Part shown: positions 16,494 through 28,705 of the stretch, in pieces
How the letters are laid out: every line of letters starts with the position of its first letter
Numbering within the stretch: the stretch's first letter is position 1
Source of the DNA: Xanthomonas hyacinthi
Lineage (GTDB): Bacteria > Pseudomonadota > Gammaproteobacteria > Xanthomonadales > Xanthomonadaceae
NCBI RefSeq assembly: GCF_009769165.1
Contig: NZ_CP043476.1
Span: 4,223,001 to 4,287,000, forward strand
Reading direction: 5' to 3'
DNA length: 64,000 nucleotides
The notes under the pieces: model-generated
What the model was told of the DNA's origin: nothing
Database searches by the model: none
The model's input: only the letters and a program-made list of their open reading frames with translations
Made by a program: the position numbers and the translations under genes

Positions 16494-17891
16494 ATGCTGC
16501 CGCTGGTCGCCCTGGTTGGACGGCCGAATGTCGGCAAGTCCACGCTGTTCAATGCGCTCACGCGCAGCCGCGACGCGCTGGTCCATGACCAGCCCGGCGT
16601 CACCCGCGATCGCAATTACGGTGTGTGCCGACTGGAGCCGGACACCCCGTTCGTGATCGTCGACACCGGCGGCATTTCCGGCGAGGAAGAAGGCCTGGCC
16701 GGCGCCACCGCCGACCAGGCGCGTTCCGCCGCCGGCGAAGCCGACCTGGTGCTGTTCGTGGTCGACGGGCGCGAGGGTTCGTCCTCGCTCGACGACGAGA
16801 TCCTGGCCTGGCTGCGCAAGCTGGCGCGGCCGACGTTGCTGCTGATCAACAAGATCGACGGCACCGACGAGGACCAGGTGCGCGCCGAATTCGCGCGCTA
16901 TGGCCTGGGCGAGGCGATCGCGGTGTCCGCGGCGCACCGCCACGGCATCGACGACCTGCTCGAGGAAGTGCTGGCGCGGCTGCCCGAAGAGGGCGCTGGC
17001 GCGACGCTGGACACCGATCCCAGGCGCATGCGCATCGCCTTCGTCGGCCGCCCCAACGTGGGCAAGTCGACGCTGGTCAATCGGCTGCTGGGCGAAGAGC
17101 GGATGATCGCTTCGGAAGTGCCGGGGACCACCCGCGATTCGATCGCGGTCGACCTGCAGCGCGACGACCGCCTGTACCGGCTGATCGACACCGCCGGCCT
17201 GCGCCGTCGCGGCCGGGTCGAGGAGGCGGTGGAGAAATTCAGCGTGTTCAAAACGCTGCAGGCGATCGAGCAATGCGAGGTCGCGGTGCTGCTGCTCGAC
17301 GCCACCGAAGGCGTCACCGATCAGGACGCCAGCGTGCTCGGCGCGATCCTGGATGCCGGCCGCGCCCTGGTGGTGGCGGTCAACAAGTGGGACGGGCTGA
17401 CCGACTACCAGCGCGAACAGGCCGAGGCGCTGCTGTCGCGCAAGCTCGGCTTCGTGCCCTGGGCCGAGGCGGTGCGGATCTCGGCCAAGCACGGCTCCGG
17501 CCTGCGCGAGCTGTTCCGTTCGATCCACAGCGCGCACGCGTCGGCGGTGCGCGAATTCAGCACCAGCGAAGTCAACCAGGCGCTGGAAGTGGCCTACGCG
17601 ACCAATCCGCCGCCGAGCATCCGCGGCCACGTCTCCAAGCTGCGCTACGTGCATCCGGGCGGCAGCAATCCACCGACCTTCATCGTCCACGGCACCCGCC
17701 TGAAGGTGCTGCCGGAGTCGTACAAGCGCTATCTGGAGAACTTCTTCCGCAAGCGCTTCAAGCTGGTCGGCACGCCGGTGCGCTTCATGTTCCGCGAAGG
17801 CGCCAATCCGTACGAAGGCAAGAAGAACGTGCTGACCGAGCGCCAGGTCGCCAAGAAGCGGCGCCTGATGAAACACGTCCGCGGCAAGTAG
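16494..17891 (+). CDS. der: ribosome biogenesis GTPase Der (EngA)
   Basis: This 465-residue protein carries the two tandem GTPase domains that define Der: P-loops GRPNVGKST at about residues 8-16 and again near 183-191, with NKID and NKWD G4 motifs. A C-terminal KH-like domain ends in a basic tail. It acts in 50S subunit assembly and is usually essential. It closes the rlmN-to-der cluster. mobA starts 7 bases later. Confidence 0.97.
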   Translation: MLPLVALVGRPNVGKSTLFNALTRSRDALVHDQPGVTRDRNYGVCRLEPDTPFVIVDTGGISGEEEGLAGATADQARSAAGEADLVLFVVDGREGSSSLDDEILAWLRKLARPTLLLINKIDGTDEDQVRAEFARYGLGEAIAVSAAHRHGIDDLLEEVLARLPEEGAGATLDTDPRRMRIAFVGRPNVGKSTLVNRLLGEERMIASEVPGTTRDSIAVDLQRDDRLYRLIDTAGLRRRGRVEEAVEKFSVFKTLQAIEQCEVAVLLLDATEGVTDQDASVLGAILDAGRALVVAVNKWDGLTDYQREQAEALLSRKLGFVPWAEAVRISAKHGSGLRELFRSIHSAHASAVREFSTSEVNQALEVAYATNPPPSIRGHVSKLRYVHPGGSNPPTFIVHGTRLKVLPESYKRYLENFFRKRFKLVGTPVRFMFREGANPYEGKKNVLTERQVAKKRRLMKHVRGK

Positions 17892-17898
17892 CCAGGCG

Positions 17899-18504
17899 AT
17901 GGACGCGCGGCGCGAGGTCACGCTGGGCATCCTCGCCGGCGGCCGCGCGCAACGCCTGGGCGGCCGCGACAAGGCCTGGCTGCAACGCGATGGGCAGGCG
18001 CTGGTGCAGCGCCTGGCGCAGGCGCTGGCGCCATCGGTGGCGGCGGTGCTGGTCAGCGCCAACCGCGCGCTGCCGCGCTACGCCGCCGTCGGACTGCACG
18101 CGCTGCCCGATCGGATCGTCGCGCCGCCTGGCGCCGAACGCTCGCTGGGGCCGATCGCCGGCCTGGATGCGCTGGCCGCGGCCTGCGCCACGCCATGGCT
18201 GCTGACCTTGCCGGTGGACCTGTGCCGGCTTCCGCCGGCACTGCCGACGCTGCTGATCGAGGCTGCCGGCGCCGGCGATGGCGCCTACCTCGAAGACGAC
18301 GACGGCGTGCAGCCGCTGGTGGCGCTGTACCGCGTCGCCCGCGTGCGTCCTGCGCTGGCCGCGGCGCTGGCGGCCCGAGACTACGCGCCGCGCGCCCTGC
18401 AGCAAGCGTTGGCGATGGCCTGCGTGCGCCTGCCCGGGGTGGTCCTGGGCAACCTCAACACGCCGCAGGATCTGGACGCAGCGGGTATCCTGCCGGCGCC
18501 ATGA
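17899..18504 (+). CDS. mobA: molybdenum cofactor guanylyltransferase
   Basis: This encodes 201 residues with the MobA signature GILAGGRAQRLGGRDKAWLQ near the N terminus, which binds GTP. MobA joins GMP to molybdopterin to give the guanine dinucleotide cofactor used by the DMSO reductase family. Its TGA overlaps the ATG of moeA. It starts the molybdenum cofactor group mobA-moeA-thiF. Confidence 0.9.
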   Translation: MDARREVTLGILAGGRAQRLGGRDKAWLQRDGQALVQRLAQALAPSVAAVLVSANRALPRYAAVGLHALPDRIVAPPGAERSLGPIAGLDALAAACATPWLLTLPVDLCRLPPALPTLLIEAAGAGDGAYLEDDDGVQPLVALYRVARVRPALAAALAARDYAPRALQQALAMACVRLPGVVLGNLNTPQDLDAAGILPAP

Positions 18505-19718
18505 ACGACTATCCCTCCCGCATTGCCTATTCCGAGGCGCTGGCCATCGTCGCCGCCGTCGCCCAGTCGCGCCCATTGCCGGCCGAACGCCTGGCGCTGC
18601 CGCGCGCCGATGGCCGCATCCTGCTCGAAGCGCTGGACGCGCCGATCGACCTGCCGCCGTTCGCCAACAGCGCGATGGACGGCTTCGCACTGCGCCATGC
18701 CGATCTGAACCCGGATGCGCCGAGCCTGCTGCGCCTGGCCGGCGAGCAGTTCGCCGGCGAGGACCTGCAGCAGGCGATCGGCGTCGGCGAATGCCTGCGC
18801 ATCACCACCGGCGCGCCGCTGCCGGCGGGTGCCGATACGGTGGCGATCAAGGAAAACGTCATCGAGCGCGACGGCCAGGTGCAGGTGCCGGCCGCGCCGG
18901 CCGCCGGTGCGCACGTGCGTGCGCGCGGCGAGGACGTGCGTGCCGGCGAGCGCGTGCTCGAAGCGGGCGTGGCGTTGACCCCGTCGCGGATCGGCCTGGC
19001 CGCCGCGCTCGGCGTGGCGCAGTTGGCGGTAGCGTCGCGACCGACCGTGGCGGTGTTCGCCACCGGCGACGAGCTGGTCGAGCCGGGCATACCGCTCAAG
19101 CCCGGGCAGATCTACAACAGCAACCGCGACATGCTGATGGCGCAGCTGCGCCTGCTCGGCCTGGAGCCGACCGCGTGGCCGACGCTGCCGGACGATCCGC
19201 TGCGGATCGACAGCATGCTGGGCGATGCGGCCTCGGCGTTCGACGTGGTGCTGACCTGCGGCGGCGTCTCCGCCGGCGAGAAGGACTACCTGCCGCGGCT
19301 GCTGGCCGAGCGCGGCCGCATCCATTTCTGGAAGGTGCGCATGCGCCCGGGCATGCCGTTGCTGTTCGGCGAGCTGGACCGCGCCCTGTTCCTGGGCCTG
19401 CCGGGCAATCCGGTGTCGGTGCTGGCCACGTTCATGGCGATCGGGCGGCCACTGCTGGACGCGCTGCAGCAGCGCGCCGAGCCGCGCCCGCAATGGCGCG
19501 CGCGGTTGGCCTCGGGCTGGGACAAGCGCCACGACCGCCTGGAGTTCCTGCGCGGGCGCATGCGCTGCGACGCGCACGGGCAGCTGTGGGTGGAACCGAA
19601 CCCGGCCGACGGTTCGCACCGCCTGCGCGGCGCCGCCGACAGCGACGTGCTGCTGCGCCTGGACGAGGGCGCGCGTCGCTTCGACGCCGGCGAGGTGGTC
19701 GAGGTGTTCCCGTACTGA
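18501..19718 (+). CDS. moeA: molybdopterin molybdenumtransferase
   Basis: This 405-residue enzyme inserts molybdate into adenylated molybdopterin. Family features are PPFANSAMDGFALR early on, ITTGAPLPAGADTV, then the MogA-like domain with FATGDELVEPG, TCGGVSAGEKDYL and GLPGNPVSVLATF, and a C-terminal beta domain. The ATG at 18501 overlaps the mobA stop. Longer in-frame readings begin inside mobA and are not real. Confidence 0.94.
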   Translation: MNDYPSRIAYSEALAIVAAVAQSRPLPAERLALPRADGRILLEALDAPIDLPPFANSAMDGFALRHADLNPDAPSLLRLAGEQFAGEDLQQAIGVGECLRITTGAPLPAGADTVAIKENVIERDGQVQVPAAPAAGAHVRARGEDVRAGERVLEAGVALTPSRIGLAAALGVAQLAVASRPTVAVFATGDELVEPGIPLKPGQIYNSNRDMLMAQLRLLGLEPTAWPTLPDDPLRIDSMLGDAASAFDVVLTCGGVSAGEKDYLPRLLAERGRIHFWKVRMRPGMPLLFGELDRALFLGLPGNPVSVLATFMAIGRPLLDALQQRAEPRPQWRARLASGWDKRHDRLEFLRGRMRCDAHGQLWVEPNPADGSHRLRGAADSDVLLRLDEGARRFDAGEVVEVFPY

Positions 19719-19780
19719 GCCTTGCACGTGCGCGTCCCGGCGCGAGGGACGCGCTGCGGGTTTGCGCCGATAATGCGTCC

Positions 19781-20920
19781 ATGAGCATTCGAGAACTGAC
19801 CCCGCAGCAGGCCCGCGAGCGCAGCGCCCTAGGCGCGCGGCTGATCGATGTGCGCGAGGAGCACGAGCGCGCCGCCGGTATGGCCGAAGGCGCGCTCGGC
19901 GTGGCCCGCGCGCAGTTGCAGGACGACCCGGCCGCGCATCTCGGCGCAGCCGATGCCGAGACGATCCTGATCTGCCAGAGCGGCAAGCGCTCGCACGAGG
20001 TGGCGCTGTTCCTGCAGCAGGCAGGTTATTGCTCGGTCGCCTCGGTGCTGGGCGGCACCACGCGCTGGCAGCGCGACGGATTGCCGCTGCAGCGGCCGGC
20101 GCTGGCGCCGCAGCAGCAGGATTTCTTCGAGCGTTATTCGCGCCACCTGCGCCTGCCCGAAGTCGGCATCGACGGCCAGCGGCGGCTGCAGGCCGCACGC
20201 GTGCTGCTGGTCGGCGCCGGCGGATTGGGTTCGCCGGCGGGCTTCTACCTGGCCGCGGCCGGGGTCGGCCAGCTGCGCATCGCCGACGACGATGTGGTCG
20301 ATCGCAGCAACCTGCAGCGGCAGATCCTGCATACCGAAGCGCGGGTCGGGCAGCCCAAGGTGGCGTCGGCGGCCGCGGCGTTGAGCGCACTGAATCCGGG
20401 CGTGCAGGTCGAGGCGATACGCGAACGGGTGAGCTCGGCCAATGTCGAGCGCCTGCTGCAGGACGTGGACGTGGTGCTCGACGGTTCGGACAATTTCCCG
20501 GCGCGTTATCTGCTCAACGACGCCTGCGTGAAGCTGGGCAAGCCGCTGGTCTACGGCGCGGTGCAGCGTTTCGAGGGCCAGGTCAGCGTATTCGACGCCG
20601 GCCGCCGGCGCGGGCAGGCGCCGTGCTACCGCTGCCTGTTCCCGGAGCCGCCGCCGCCGGAATTCGCGCCCAGTTGCGCCGAGGCCGGCGTGCTCGGCGT
20701 GCTGCCGGGCATCGTCGGCCTGCTGCAGGCCAACGAAGTGTTGAAGCTGCTGCTGGAGATCGGCGAGCCGCTGCGCGGTCGCCTGCTGTACTTCGACGCG
20801 CTGGCGATGCGCTTTCGCGAAACCCGCCTGGCCGCCGACCCGCAGTGCCCGGTATGCGCGCCGGGGTTGGCGTTCCCCGGCTACATCGACTACGCGCGGT
20901 TCTGCAGCGCGGAGCAATAA
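19781..20920 (+). CDS. rhodanese-ThiF fusion: molybdopterin-synthase adenylyltransferase (MoeB-like)
   Basis: This encodes 379 residues. A rhodanese domain (about 1-105) has the active-site loop CQSGKRS with Cys65. A ThiF/MoeB adenylation domain follows (about 120-370) with the ATP loop VGAGGLGS (about 145-152) and zinc-type pairs CYRC and CPVC. Such enzymes adenylate the C-terminal glycine of MoaD-like proteins and may hand over sulfur. The rhodanese is at the N terminus, opposite to MoeZ/Uba4 enzymes where it is C-terminal. It follows mobA-moeA, so a role in molybdopterin synthesis is likely. Thiamin or thiocarboxylate sulfur transfer is possible. Confidence 0.88.
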   Translation: MSIRELTPQQARERSALGARLIDVREEHERAAGMAEGALGVARAQLQDDPAAHLGAADAETILICQSGKRSHEVALFLQQAGYCSVASVLGGTTRWQRDGLPLQRPALAPQQQDFFERYSRHLRLPEVGIDGQRRLQAARVLLVGAGGLGSPAGFYLAAAGVGQLRIADDDVVDRSNLQRQILHTEARVGQPKVASAAAALSALNPGVQVEAIRERVSSANVERLLQDVDVVLDGSDNFPARYLLNDACVKLGKPLVYGAVQRFEGQVSVFDAGRRRGQAPCYRCLFPEPPPPEFAPSCAEAGVLGVLPGIVGLLQANEVLKLLLEIGEPLRGRLLYFDALAMRFRETRLAADPQCPVCAPGLAFPGYIDYARFCSAEQ

Positions 20921-20921
20921 G

Positions 20922-21069
20922 CCCCTCTCCCATCGGGAGAGGGGTTGGGGTGAGGGTACGGAGCGAAGCCCACGCGCTGTTCGATCGCAAGGCTTCGCCC
21001 GTACCCTCATCCGCCCCTGCGGGGCACCTTCTCCCGAAAATGGGGCCATGGTCCCGGTGGGAGAAGGGA
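20922..21069. repeat. intergenic repeat (long, hairpin-rich), copy 1
   Basis: The 314 bases between the ThiF gene and the antiporter hold no gene. They hold a repeat starting CCCCTCTCCC...GGGAGAGGGG and containing GGGTGAGGGTACGG and GTACCCTCATCCGCCCCTGC. Bases 20990-21030 (41 bases) recur exactly, inverted, at 53188-53228. It may form several hairpins. Confidence 0.85.
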
Positions 21070-21234
21070 AGGGCGATGCCTGCTCTGATCGCTGCCGTCG
21101 TTGGCGTCGCGGCGACCTCCATGGCCGTGATGCGACACGCGCTACGGCACTGCATGCATGTGCCGCAGTGCTCCGCCCGCCATGCCGCACACCGGTGCAT
21201 GGGGGCGCCGCGGCCTTGTGCGTAGAATCGACGC

Positions 21235-23082
21235 ATGACCAGTGCAGCCGACAGCAGTGAATTGATCAAGGTGGTGGCGTTGCTCGGCGCCGCGGTGGTG
21301 GCGGTGCCGGTGTTCCGCCGCCTGGGCCTGGGCTCGGTGCTCGGCTATCTGGCCGCGGGCCTGGCGATCGGGCCGTTCGGGTTGGGTTGGTTCGCCGATC
21401 CGCAGGCGATCCTGCACGTGGCCGAATTGGGCGTGGTGATGTTCCTGTTCGTGATCGGGCTGGAGATGCGGCCTTCGCATCTGTGGAGCCTGCGCAAGCA
21501 GATCTTCGGCCTGGGCACGCTGCAGATCGCGGTCTGCGCCGCGGTGCTGACCGGGGTCGGGCTGGGCTTCGGGTTCTCCTTGCCGGTGGCCTTCATCGCC
21601 GCGTCCGGCTTCGTGCTCACCTCCACCGCGGTGGTGATGCAGTTGCTCGGCGAGCGCGGCGACATCGCATTGCCGGCCGGGCAGAAGATCGTCGCGATCC
21701 TGCTGTTCGAGGATCTGCTGATCGTGCCGCTGCTGGCGGTGGTGGCGTGGATGGCGCCGGTGCCGGCCGCCGCCGATGCGCCGTCGCGCTGGATCGGCAT
21801 CGGCATCGGCGCGGCGGCGATCGTCGGCCTGCTGGTGGCCGGGCGCTGGCTGCTGAACCCGCTGTTCCGGCTGCTGGCCGCGGCCAAGGCGCGCGAAGTG
21901 ATGACCGCGGCGGCATTGCTGGTGGTGCTGGGCGCGGCATTGCTGATGCAGCTCGGTGGGCTGTCGATGGCGATGGGCGCGTTCCTGGCCGGGGTGCTGC
22001 TGTCCGAGTCCACCTTCCGCCATCAGATCGAAGCCGACATCGAGCCGTTCCGCGGCATCCTGCTCGGGCTGTTCTTCCTCGGCGTGGGCATGGCCCTGAA
22101 CCTGGCGGTGGTGGCCGCGAACTGGACGCTGATCCTCAGCGGCGTGCTCGCCTTCATGGCGGCCAAGGCCGCGTGCATCTATCTGGTCGCGCGGCTCACC
22201 GGCAGCGGCCACGCGCAGGCGCTGGACCGCGGCGTGCTGATGGCGCAGGGCGGCGAGTTCGCGTTCGTGCTGTTCGCCGCCGCGGGCGCGGCCGGGGTCA
22301 TCGATGCGCAGGTCAATGCCAACCTCACCGCGATCGTGGTGCTGTCGATGGCGCTGACCCCGCTGTTCGTGCTGCTGTACCGGCGCTGGGCGCCGGTGGA
22401 GGCGCCGTCGCTGGACGGCGTGGAAGCGGCCGACGGGCTGACCGGCAGCGTGCTGATCATCGGCTTCGGCCGCTTCGGCCAGGTCGCCAGCCAGTCGCTG
22501 CTGGCGCGCGACGTGGACGTGACCATCATCGACAACGACATCGAGATGATCCAGAGCGCGGCCGAGTTCGGCTTCAAGATCTACTACGGCGACGGCACCC
22601 GCCTGGATGTGCTGCACGCCTCCGGCGCGCATAGCGTGCGCGCGATCGCGGTGTGCATCGACAACCGCGAGGCGGCCAACCGCATCGTCGAGCTGGCCAC
22701 GCAGGAATTCCCGCACGCCAAGCTGCTGGTGCGCTCCTACGACCGCGAGCATTCGCTGCAGCTGATCGCCGCCGGGGTGGACTACCAGATCCGCGAGACC
22801 TTCGAATCGGCGGTGGAGTTCGGCCAGGCTGCGCTGGTCGAACTGGGCATGGACGAAGACGAGGCCGCGAGCATCGCCCACGAGATCCGCCGCCGCGACG
22901 CCGAGCGCCTGGATCTGGAGCTCGCCGCCGGCGATGTGCGCGCCGGCAGCGGCCTGATGTACGGCAACATCGCCCCGGCCGTGCCCAAGCCGACCCCGTT
23001 CACCCCGCCGCGGCGCGAGAGCCGCACGCTCAATCCGGAGGCGGTGCCGGCGGAGGCCGCTGACCAGCGCCGCGGCGATTAG
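21235..23082 (+). CDS. monovalent cation:proton antiporter-2 family protein (KefB/KefC-like)
   Basis: This is a 615-residue CPA2-type transporter. The first about 390 residues hold around twelve hydrophobic segments with family motifs such as LGYLAAGLAIGPFG, FLFVIGLEM and GAFLAGVLLSES. A cytosolic TrkA-N/RCK Rossmann domain follows from about 404 (VLIIGFGRFGQVASQSLLA). Such proteins exchange K+ or Na+ for protons, and KefB/KefC are gated by glutathione adducts. Whether this one is thiol-gated cannot be told. It converges with the alpha/beta hydrolase gene across a palindromic repeat. Confidence 0.87.
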   Translation: MTSAADSSELIKVVALLGAAVVAVPVFRRLGLGSVLGYLAAGLAIGPFGLGWFADPQAILHVAELGVVMFLFVIGLEMRPSHLWSLRKQIFGLGTLQIAVCAAVLTGVGLGFGFSLPVAFIAASGFVLTSTAVVMQLLGERGDIALPAGQKIVAILLFEDLLIVPLLAVVAWMAPVPAAADAPSRWIGIGIGAAAIVGLLVAGRWLLNPLFRLLAAAKAREVMTAAALLVVLGAALLMQLGGLSMAMGAFLAGVLLSESTFRHQIEADIEPFRGILLGLFFLGVGMALNLAVVAANWTLILSGVLAFMAAKAACIYLVARLTGSGHAQALDRGVLMAQGGEFAFVLFAAAGAAGVIDAQVNANLTAIVVLSMALTPLFVLLYRRWAPVEAPSLDGVEAADGLTGSVLIIGFGRFGQVASQSLLARDVDVTIIDNDIEMIQSAAEFGFKIYYGDGTRLDVLHASGAHSVRAIAVCIDNREAANRIVELATQEFPHAKLLVRSYDREHSLQLIAAGVDYQIRETFESAVEFGQAALVELGMDEDEAASIAHEIRRRDAERLDLELAAGDVRAGSGLMYGNIAPAVPKPTPFTPPRRESRTLNPEAVPAEAADQRRGD

Positions 23083-23111
23083 CCGCGGTTGCACATCCTG
23101 GGAGCGATTAT

Positions 23112-23181
23112 TGTGGGAGCGTCTTCAGTCGCGACAGGCTTTACCGGTAATGCCTCTGTCGCGACTGAAGTCGCTCCCACA
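23112..23181. repeat. REP-like palindrome between convergent genes
   Basis: TGTGGGAGCGTCTTCAGTCG and six more bases (23112-23137) pair with the matching arm at 23156-23181, with one mismatch over 26 bases and an 18-base loop. Units of this kind are typical of Xanthomonas and Stenotrophomonas intergenic repeats. Between two convergent genes it may slow read-through on both strands. Confidence 0.85.
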
Positions 23182-23219
23182 GCACTGCGCTGGCTGTAAA
23201 TGTCCGAGCCGATACCGCG

Positions 23220-23993
23220 TCAGCGCAAAAACGCCTGCAACGCCTGCGCATAGCGCGGATCGGCGCTGATGTCGTCGTGTCCGGCGCGCGGCATCGCGAC
23301 CACGGTGGGCGTCTGCGCCAGGGAATCGAGCAGGCGCTGCGTGCTCGCCGCCGGCACCACCTGGTCGCGCCCGGCGCGTAACACCAGCAGGGGACCGCGG
23401 TAGGCGCGCAGCGCGCTGGCCGAGTCGTAGCGGTCGCGCAGCAGCCGGCGCACCGGCGCCCACGGATAATGCGCCTGCGCGGCCGCGGCCAGGTTGTCGA
23501 ACGGGGTGACCAGCACCAGCCGCGCCAGCGGCCGCCGCGCCGCCAGCTGGCTGGCCACGCCGCTGCCCAGGCTGCGCCCGAGCACCGCGATCCCGGATTG
23601 CGGCTGCGTAGCGCGCACATGGTCGTACAGCGCCAGCGCATCGCCGATCAGCGCCGCCTCGTTCGGCGTGCCGTCGCTGGCGCCATAGCCGCGGTAGGCC
23701 AGCAGGTACAGGCTGTAGTCGGGCAGCAGCGGCGCCAGCTGCGCGCGCGCCTGGCGCAGGTCCTCGGCGTTGCCGCCGAAGTACAGCAGGACCTTGTCGC
23801 GGCCCGGGTTGACCTGCCAGCCGCGCAGGCGCAACGCCGGGCTGCGCTGCAGGACGAAATCGGTCTGCGCCGCCGCCACCCGCGTCGCCTGCGGGAAATA
23901 CAGCAGGTCGCGCTGGCCCAGGTAGAGCAGGGCGCAGACGACCAGGTAGGCGACGGCTGCGATGGCCGCGGCGATGCCCAGGTGGCGCAGCAT
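23220..23993 (-). CDS. alpha/beta hydrolase, membrane anchored (BEM46/ABHD-like)
   Basis: This encodes 257 residues with an N-terminal hydrophobic anchor (about 5-25) and a complete alpha/beta hydrolase fold. The nucleophile is Ser141 in LGRSLGSG, the acid Asp210 in AGRDQVVP and the histidine His239 in [20 protein letters not shown] is a family hallmark. The substrate is unknown. It lies 9 bases downstream of the DUF1244 gene on the same strand, so the two are probably one operon. Confidence 0.82.
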   Translation of the reverse strand: MLRHLGIAAAIAAVAYLVVCALLYLGQRDLLYFPQATRVAAAQTDFVLQRSPALRLRGWQVNPGRDKVLLYFGGNAEDLRQARAQLAPLLPDYSLYLLAYRGYGASDGTPNEAALIGDALALYDHVRATQPQSGIAVLGRSLGSGVASQLAARRPLARLVLVTPFDNLAAAAQAHYPWAPVRRLLRDRYDSASALRAYRGPLLVLRAGRDQVVPAASTQRLLDSLAQTPTVVAMPRAGHDDISADPRYAQALQAFLR

Positions 23994-24002
23994 CGTCAGC
24001 GC

Positions 24003-24299
24003 CTAGCCGTGCCGGCGCTGCGCGTCGGCGAAGGCTGCCAGTTGTTCCGGCGTGGCCTCGGCCTGGAACTGCGCCTTCCAGTCGGTGAACGGCATGCCGT
24101 AGACGCGCTCGCGCGCCTGTTCCTTGCTCAGCGTCTGCCCTTCGGTGGCCGCAGCCTCGCGGTACCAGTCGGCCAGGCAGTTGCGGCAGAAGCCGGCCAG
24201 GATCATCAGATCGATGTTCTGCACGTCGCTGCGGTCCTGATTGAGGTGTTGCAGCAGCCGCCGGAACGCGGCGGCCTCGATGCGGGTGGTGTCGGTCAT
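24003..24299 (-). CDS. DUF1244 domain protein
   Basis: This 98-residue protein matches DUF1244 over its length: [33 protein letters not shown] and [16 protein letters not shown]. The two cysteines in CRNC are conserved in the family. The function is not established. It is read divergently from folD, whose ATG is 51 bases away, and heads the pair with the alpha/beta hydrolase. Confidence 0.85.
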   Translation of the reverse strand: MTDTTRIEAAAFRRLLQHLNQDRSDVQNIDLMILAGFCRNCLADWYREAAATEGQTLSKEQARERVYGMPFTDWKAQFQAEATPEQLAAFADAQRRHG

Positions 24300-24319
24300 G
24301 GCGGAATCGGGGACAATAG

Positions 24320-26803
<2,484 letters not shown>

Positions 26804-26811
26804 CGCCCATC

Positions 26812-26899
26812 CGGGGAGTGGGGAATCGGGAGTCGGGAATCGATGAACCAGCGCCGGCACTGTTTTGCCCATTCCCGATTCCCCGTTCCCGATTCCCGG
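26812..26899. repeat. inverted pair of GGGAATCGGGAGTCGGG-type tracts
   Basis: A tract of GGGGAGTGGGGAATCGGGAG units is mirrored by CCCATTCCCGATTCCCCGTT and CCCGATTCCCGG, about 35 bases further on. The guaA leader would start inside a large hairpin made by these arms. Confidence 0.8.
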
Positions 26900-26904
26900 C
26901 GCTC

Positions 26905-28470
26905 ATGACCAACATCCACAGCGACAAGATCCTGATCCTCGATTTCGGCGCGCAGTACACGCAGCTGATCGCGCGGCGTATCCGCGAGCTGGGGGTCTAC
27001 TGCGAGATCTGGGCCTGGGACCACGATCCGGCCGACATCGCCGGCTTCGGCGCCAAGGGCATCATCCTGTCCGGCGGCCCCGAATCGACCACGCTGCCGG
27101 GTGCGCCGGTGGCGCCGCAGGAGGTGTTCGACAGCGGCCTGCCGGTGTTCGGCATCTGCTACGGCATGCAGACTCTGGCCACGCAGCTGGGCGGCGCCAC
27201 CGAGGCGGCCGACCAGCGCGAGTTCGGCCATGCCGAAGTGGACGTGGTCGCGCCCGACGCGCTGTTCTCTGGCCTCAGCGACCACCCCGGCGCCGCGCGC
27301 CTGAACGTGTGGATGAGCCACGGCGACCACGTCTCCAAGGTGCCGCCGGGCTTCACCATCACCGCCGTCACCGAGCGCATCCCGGTCGCGGCGATGGCCA
27401 ACGAGGCCAAGCGCTGGTACGGCGTGCAGTTCCATCCGGAAGTCACCCACACGCTGCAGGGCCAGACCCTGCTGCGCCGCTTCGTGGTCGACGTCTGCGG
27501 CTGCGAGGCCTTGTGGACCGCAGCCAACATCATCGACGACCAGATCGCGCGCGTGCGCGCCCAGGTCGGCGAGGATGAAGTGATCCTGGGCCTGTCCGGC
27601 GGCGTGGATTCGTCGGTGGTCGCCGCGCTGCTGCACAAGGCGATCGGCGCCAAGCTGACCTGCGTGTTCGTCGATACCGGCCTGCTGCGCTGGCAGGAAG
27701 GCGACCAGGTGATGGCGATGTTCGCCGAGCACATGGGCGTCAAGGTGATCCGGGTCAACGCCGCCGACCGCTATTTCGACGCATTGGCCGGGGTCAGCGA
27801 TCCGGAAGCCAAGCGCAAGATCATCGGCAACCTGTTCGTGGAGATCTTCGACGAAGAGTCGAACAGGCTGGCCAACGCCAAGTGGCTGGCGCAGGGCACG
27901 ATCTATCCGGACGTGATCGAGTCGGCCGGCAGCAAGACCGGCAAGGCGCACGTCATCAAGAGCCACCACAACGTCGGCGGTTTGCCCGAGCACATGAAGC
28001 TGGGCCTGGTCGAGCCGCTGCGCGAGCTGTTCAAGGACGAGGTGCGGCGCCTGGGCGTGGAACTCGGCCTGCCGCGCAGCATGGTCTACCGCCATCCGTT
28101 CCCGGGTCCCGGCCTGGGCGTGCGCATCCTCGGCGAAGTGAAGCGCGACTATGCCGAGCTGCTGGCCAAGGCCGATGCCATCTTCATCGAAGAGCTGCGC
28201 AAGGCGGATCTGTACGACAAGACCAGCCAGGCGTTCGCGGTGTTCCTGCCGGTCAAGTCGGTGGGCGTGGTCGGCGACGCGCGCGCCTACGAGTGGGTGA
28301 TCGCGCTGCGCGCGGTGGAGACCATCGACTTCATGACCGCGCACTGGGCGCACCTGCCGTACGACTTCCTCGGCACCGTGTCCAACCGCATCATCAACGA
28401 ACTGCGCGGCGTCTCGCGCGTGGTCTACGACATTTCCGGCAAGCCGCCGGCGACGATCGAGTGGGAGTGA
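26905..28470 (+). CDS. guaA: GMP synthase (glutamine-hydrolysing)
   Basis: This 521-residue enzyme aminates XMP to GMP. The N-terminal glutaminase has the nucleophile Cys85 in FGICYGMQ and the HPEVTHT histidine motif. The ATP pyrophosphatase P-loop LSGGVDSSV is near residue 230, and [17 protein letters not shown] marks the C-terminal part. The ATG at 26905 avoids reading the upstream repeat as protein. Its last 12 bases serve as the attachment core for the island that follows and are repeated at 37874-37885. Confidence 0.97.
   Translation: MTNIHSDKILILDFGAQYTQLIARRIRELGVYCEIWAWDHDPADIAGFGAKGIILSGGPESTTLPGAPVAPQEVFDSGLPVFGICYGMQTLATQLGGATEAADQREFGHAEVDVVAPDALFSGLSDHPGAARLNVWMSHGDHVSKVPPGFTITAVTERIPVAAMANEAKRWYGVQFHPEVTHTLQGQTLLRRFVVDVCGCEALWTAANIIDDQIARVRAQVGEDEVILGLSGGVDSSVVAALLHKAIGAKLTCVFVDTGLLRWQEGDQVMAMFAEHMGVKVIRVNAADRYFDALAGVSDPEAKRKIIGNLFVEIFDEESNRLANAKWLAQGTIYPDVIESAGSKTGKAHVIKSHHNVGGLPEHMKLGLVEPLRELFKDEVRRLGVELGLPRSMVYRHPFPGPGLGVRILGEVKRDYAELLAKADAIFIEELRKADLYDKTSQAFAVFLPVKSVGVVGDARAYEWVIALRAVETIDFMTAHWAHLPYDFLGTVSNRIINELRGVSRVVYDISGKPPATIEWE
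28459..28470 (+). other. attL-like core in the guaA 3' end
   Basis: GAGTGGGAGTGA, the last four guaA codons including the stop, is repeated exactly at 37874-37885, and similarity continues (ATCGGGT against AATCGGGT). The guaA 3' end is a documented insertion site for integrative islands. The integrase gene lies 235 bases inside. Confidence 0.85.
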
Positions 28471-28705
28471 ATCGGGTTGATTTCATCCGGTCTCGCTTCG
28501 TCCCAGGGTTCGATGTAAAACATTGTATTTTAAGGTTTTATTGTTTCATTCCGTCTCTTTTGATCTCACTGAAGCGCAATCGATTTATCGGTATCCCGAA
28601 CGGCACCAGGATTGGGCCAGTTTTTGGGTGGCGTTGATACCGCAAGCCTTGTCTGCGGTATCGCGAGCGGTATCATGGTGGTAGTCGCGTACCGGGAGAT
28701 CGCGC
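28471..28705 (+). promoter_or_regulatory. AT-rich island leader with integrase-proximal inverted repeats
   Basis: No gene is seen. The region is far more AT-rich than the core. GATACCGC (28636-28643) is mirrored by GCGGTATC at 28655-28662 and again at 28667-28674, close before the integrase ATG. These look like protein-binding sites for integrase control or excision. Confidence 0.5.

Noticed and set aside
14802..18062. Minus-strand open frame of 1086 codons opposite yfgM, bamB and der
   Set aside because: Antisense shadow of three well-identified genes; its composition is not protein-like.
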